A DNA stretch of 64,000 nucleotides from Paenibacillus harenae (GTDB lineage: Bacteria; Bacillota; Bacilli; Paenibacillales; Paenibacillaceae): assembly GCF_030812415.1 (NCBI RefSeq), contig NZ_JAUSST010000004.1, positions 656,609 to 720,608 of the forward strand. The letters are read 5' to 3'. The position numbers were made by a program, and so were the translations under genes. The notes beneath the pieces were generated by a model. It was not told the DNA's origin. It saw nothing but the letters and a program-made list of their open reading frames with translations, and made no database searches. This document shows, piece by piece, positions 61,328 to 64,000 of the stretch (the first letter of the stretch is position 1; each line of letters begins with the position of its first letter).

Positions 61328-62188
61328 TCACTGATTCAGTCTAAAGGCCTTGGGGGATAGTCCGTAGGCTTTGGAAAACTGACGAGTGAAATAATTGCTA
61401 TCGTTAAATCCGCAATCGTATGAGATTTTTGTGATGGGGAGTCCGCTTTGCCTGAGCAGCATACGCGCGCGCTCCAAACGAAGTCGCTGCAGGTATGAAA
61501 TAGGAGTCGTCTGATAATAAGATTGAAAAATCCGATTCAGATGCCGAACCGAAATATTGGATCTGGCCGCGATTTCCTCCAGAGTAAGAGGCTCAAGATA
61601 ATGATCTTCAATGTAGGAGAGCGCATTCGCAAGATGCATCAGATTGCTGTCCATGCCATTCTCCTGATTGTCATACTGTCTGGACAAATAGACGACAAGC
61701 TCCATAAACCGGGAAATGAGCATCGTCTGATAGCCCTGATGCTTGTCGTTATATTCGTTGATCATGTCGGAGATAATCGATGCGACGTGTTCCATGCTTG
61801 GAATCGACAAACTAAGCCCGCTTTGAAAAGAATGAATATTGCGATAAAACGGCTCTAAAACAAAAAGTGCCTGAAAGCCGTTGGAGGTGCATAAATCCGG
61901 ACCGGCGCTCCGAAGTATTTCGGGACGGAACATAATATTGCAAATTTTAAATTCATGAGGATTTTGGTAAGCATGGGAGGTAGGTCCGTTAATGACAAAT
62001 ACGTTCCCCTTTTTAATAAAATAAGTTTCAGAATTGACGATATGCGTAGCGTTCCCGTTCAATACAATCGCGAGTTCGGTGAAGCCATCATGCTTATGAA
62101 GAGGCGTACCCTCTTTGTGCCCGCCATATTGAATAAAAAACGGAAATTGCTCGTCATTGGTAAACCAGTTCAAATAAACGGTGATCAA
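61328..62188 (-). CDS. AraC-family regulator with cupin sensor domain
   Basis: A regulator of about 286 residues. The N-terminal cupin has GTPLHKHDGFTELAIVLNGN and KKGNVFVINGPTSHAYQN, typical of sugar-responsive AraC proteins. The double HTH is EEIAARSNISVRHLNRIFQS and ITKISYDCGFNDSNYFTRQF, ending LSPKAFRLNQ. I prefer TTG 62188, preceded by GTGGAGGGCG; the frame from 62260 begins in binding-protein debris and has no ribosome site. It is divergent from the kinase gene on the right. Confidence 0.83.
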   Translation of the reverse strand: MITVYLNWFTNDEQFPFFIQYGGHKEGTPLHKHDGFTELAIVLNGNATHIVNSETYFIKKGNVFVINGPTSHAYQNPHEFKICNIMFRPEILRSAGPDLCTSNGFQALFVLEPFYRNIHSFQSGLSLSIPSMEHVASIISDMINEYNDKHQGYQTMLISRFMELVVYLSRQYDNQENGMDSNLMHLANALSYIEDHYLEPLTLEEIAARSNISVRHLNRIFQSYYQTTPISYLQRLRLERARMLLRQSGLPITKISYDCGFNDSNYFTRQFSKAYGLSPKAFRLNQ

Positions 62189-62219
62189 GATATCGCCCTC
62201 CACTAATGGATGCATAGGA

Positions 62220-62537
62220 TTAGTTGCTGCAGAGATAGGAGCTCCACATTGTGTAAACATACGGCTCTCCGGTTTCCGGATTGATCATGGACCTGACGAG
62301 CGTACTGTTGTTGATTTGGTTTCCTCCATCCGAGAACTTCCCGCCGCCGTATTCGTCAGGAATATTGACGGAGTTGGTGACCGCTTGGTATCCGAATTCG
62401 ATTAAGGTCGGCTTGCCATCCTGGATATCCCAGGTCAAGCCCTTCGGACCTGCTGTGGCTTCCTGAACGCCCTCCGGCGAGTACAGCCAGTTCATGAATT
62501 GCATCACGCTCCCCCCGCCCGATTGATTTGACATCAT
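62220..62537 (-). pseudogene. solute-binding protein fragment
   Basis: A 105-codon frame whose main part matches the C-terminal half of LipO-type receptors (VMQFMNWLYSPEGVQEATAG; PTLIEFGYQAVTNSVNIPDE). It opens at ATG 62537 behind GAGGAG with MMSNQSGGGS but has no signal peptide, and it ends early at SSYLCSN. An internal slice of a receptor gene has been left behind upstream of the AraC gene. Confidence 0.65.
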
Positions 62538-62568
62538 AACAACAACTCCTCGCAGGTGATAAATGTAT

Positions 62569-62598
62569 GCGGTAACAATTTTATTGTAACCGCGTACA
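62569..62598 (-). promoter_or_regulatory. inverted repeat overlapping a cre-like sequence
   Basis: GCGGTAACAA and TTGTAACCGC (62569-62593) pair at 9 of 10 positions. TGTAACCGCGTACA (62585-62598) matches cre at all but one position. It lies 30-60 bp before the receptor fragment and may be its old control site. Confidence 0.4.
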
Positions 62599-62792
62599 AT
62601 TTCTGATCATACAACCAAAAACGTACTAAAAAACATACTAAAAATCGTTATTCTAGAAACTACGGGCTTGCGGATGGACGTTATGATTGTGGACGACCAA
62701 TCGTTGCAATTGAAATATTATTTTTAATAGAGTATTTTTACGGTATAATTTTGACAGGGATTATAGTTTTGTCTCATTCGTAAGATTTGTGT

Positions 62793-62806
62793 TGTAAGCG
62801 CCGCCA
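62793..62806 (+). promoter_or_regulatory. cre-like box before the kinase gene
   Basis: TGTAAGCGCCGCCA matches the cre consensus except for C in place of the fixed T. A TATAAT at 62744-62749 upstream may be the -10 element. Confidence 0.4.
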
Positions 62807-62840
62807 AGGATTTACTCAAGCATTCGGAAGGAGATTTAGA

Positions 62841-64000
62841 ATGGGAAGCAAGATCCTCGCCGCGGTTAGGAAAACGAATAATATCCGACTCAAGAACAAA
62901 ATGATCATTTCCATCGTGATAGTGGTGTTCATCCCGGTTCTTCTCGTGGGCATTATCTTAACGGCTTCCTACCGCCAGAACGTACTAGACCAGGCTACAC
63001 AGCAAACCATGAACAACGTGGATAAGATCAAGAAGCATGTAACGGACATTCTTCGGATGCCGATTGAAATATCGAACAAAATGCAAGTCGACGACAGGTT
63101 ATCTAATTTGGTTAATTCCCGTTATGAGACCAAATTCGACATGGTCACAGCATATTGGGATTTTCGCTATTTCCGGGATTACGTGCAGCTATACAAGGAA
63201 ATTCATAACATTCGCTTCTATACAGACCCTCCGATGCCGATGAGCAACTGGGACTTACTAAGCGCAGATGAGTCTGTCAAAAACTCGGATTGGTATCAGG
63301 AGGCGTTGGACAAATCCAGTTCGTCCATCAGTTGGCATTACATCCCTGACGAGACGAAGGAAAATCAACCTTATCTCAGCCACGTTCGCAGGATTGATTT
63401 TCCGCTGCATCGTTCCTACGGAGTACTGGTCATCAATTTGGACCAGGATGAACTTAATGGGATTCTAAGCGAGGAACCGTTCGATACGATGATTTTCGAT
63501 TCGAAGGGCGTAATTGTCGCTGCCAAACAGCCGCAGTGGGTCGGCCGGAACATCGACAGCATGAATTTCGCCAAGGATCTAAGCGATAAACCGTCTGGCG
63601 CTTATGAGTTTAATTATGAGGGGAAGCCCTCGAAGATTGTGGTGGAGGAGGTGGTTCCGCCATATAGTCGGAACGGGCTCAAAGTCGTTTCGGTCTTTAC
63701 GATCGACAGCATCGTGAGCGACGCAAACCGGGTCAGCAGACTGGGGTTCACTATCATTGCGGCCAGTTTGTCCATCGCATTCGTTCTAATCTACTTCACC
63801 TCCTCCTTTTTGTCCCGCAGACTGCTTCTGCTTAACAGGGTGTTGAGCAAAGTCTCCATGGGCAATCTGAACGTGAAGTCGGATGTAGATGGAAACGATG
63901 AGATCGGCTTGTTATCCAAACAGTTCAACCATATGCTGGCCAGCATCCGGAGCCTAATGGAAGAAGTGAGCGAGTCCCAAATGCAGAAGAACTTGCTGGA
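62841..64000 (+). CDS. YesM-type sensor histidine kinase, cut by the window edge
   Basis: An open frame from ATG 62841, behind GGAAGGAG, runs to the right edge (about 386 residues). A helix lies near residues 25-45 (MIISIVIVVFIPVLLVGIIL), followed by a cache-type sensor, a second helix near 298-318 (FTIIAASLSIAFVLIYF) and a HAMP segment (SRRLLLLNRVLSKVSMGNLN). The kinase core lies outside the window. A YesN partner probably follows. It is divergent from the AraC gene. Confidence 0.87.
   Translation, partial: MGSKILAAVRKTNNIRLKNKMIISIVIVVFIPVLLVGIILTASYRQNVLDQATQQTMNNVDKIKKHVTDILRMPIEISNKMQVDDRLSNLVNSRYETKFDMVTAYWDFRYFRDYVQLYKEIHNIRFYTDPPMPMSNWDLLSADESVKNSDWYQEALDKSSSSISWHYIPDETKENQPYLSHVRRIDFPLHRSYGVLVINLDQDELNGILSEEPFDTMIFDSKGVIVAAKQPQWVGRNIDSMNFAKDLSDKPSGAYEFNYEGKPSKIVVEEVVPPYSRNGLKVVSVFTIDSIVSDANRVSRLGFTIIAASLSIAFVLIYFTSSFLSRRLLLLNRVLSKVSMGNLNVKSDVDGNDEIGLLSKQFNHMLASIRSLMEEVSESQMQKNLL

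Noticed and set aside
1..64000. CRISPR array, tRNA or rRNA genes
   Set aside because: No regularly spaced repeats and no cloverleaf or rRNA-like sequence noticed on reading through.

Overview
The window looks like a Paenibacillaceae chromosome (Paenibacillus or Cohnella type). The evidence is dense carbohydrate-uptake operons of the CUT1 ABC type, each paired with a large YesM-type sensor kinase and a YesN-type response regulator carrying an AraC output domain, strong AGGAGG ribosome sites, CcpA cre boxes, and the sporulation gene sigK. The genus is inferred from gene content; there is no rRNA or tRNA in the window to confirm it.

Layout. 1-0.9 kb: two truncated AraC-type remnants meeting head-on. 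1-10.1 kb: a yesMN pair on the minus strand, divergent from a secreted BNR-repeat glycosidase with a ricin-type lectin domain, then a binding protein and two permeases. 10.2-13.1 kb: full-length sigK, a TetR regulator divergent from an alpha/beta hydrolase, then a broken sigK copy. 13.4-14.8 kb: a small Cys-motif protein behind a leader peptide and multi-arm hairpin, then a VanZ-like protein. 15.2-26.1 kb: yesMN, binding protein, two permeases and a 1305-residue secreted beta-helix enzyme. 26.3-26.7 kb: a start of a small acid-soluble spore protein joined to a sigK region-4 fragment. 26.8-35.1 kb: GntR/LacI-type repressor with three copies of a palindromic operator, decayed alpha-mannosidase, LplB/LplC permeases, binding protein, two Gfo/Idh oxidoreductases. 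35.4-37.9 kb: Nudix-wHTH regulator, NADAR protein and bacterial PARG, an ADP-ribose operon with its own palindromic operator. 38-40.6 kb: haloalkane dehalogenase pseudogene, patatin-like phospholipase copy 1, sigK fragment. 40.8-51.3 kb: an uronic-acid glycan locus (binding protein, two permeases, yesMN, KdgF cupin, heparinase II/III-type lyase, GH88). 51.4-54.7 kb: truncated DNRLRE protein, DMT transporter and metallophosphoesterase divergent from a DeoR repressor. 54.8-57.0 kb: sigK scrap, patatin copy 2, N-terminally replaced sigK copy. 57.6-60.5 kb: GH3 enzyme. 60.5-64 kb: palindrome, phosphotransferase and other remnants, AraC regulator, binding-protein scrap, and a YesM kinase running off the right edge.

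How it works together. Secreted enzymes and lipoprotein receptors capture plant or animal polysaccharide fragments, permeases import them, and yesMN, GntR, AraC and CcpA sites set expression. No ABC ATPase is encoded here, so the importers presumably use a shared MsmX-type ATPase from elsewhere. The most unusual structure is the scatter of six sigK-derived sequences, all on the plus strand, two of them joined to near-identical divergent patatin genes that bracket the uronic-acid locus as direct repeats. There is no transposase, integrase, CRISPR array, tRNA or rRNA visible.
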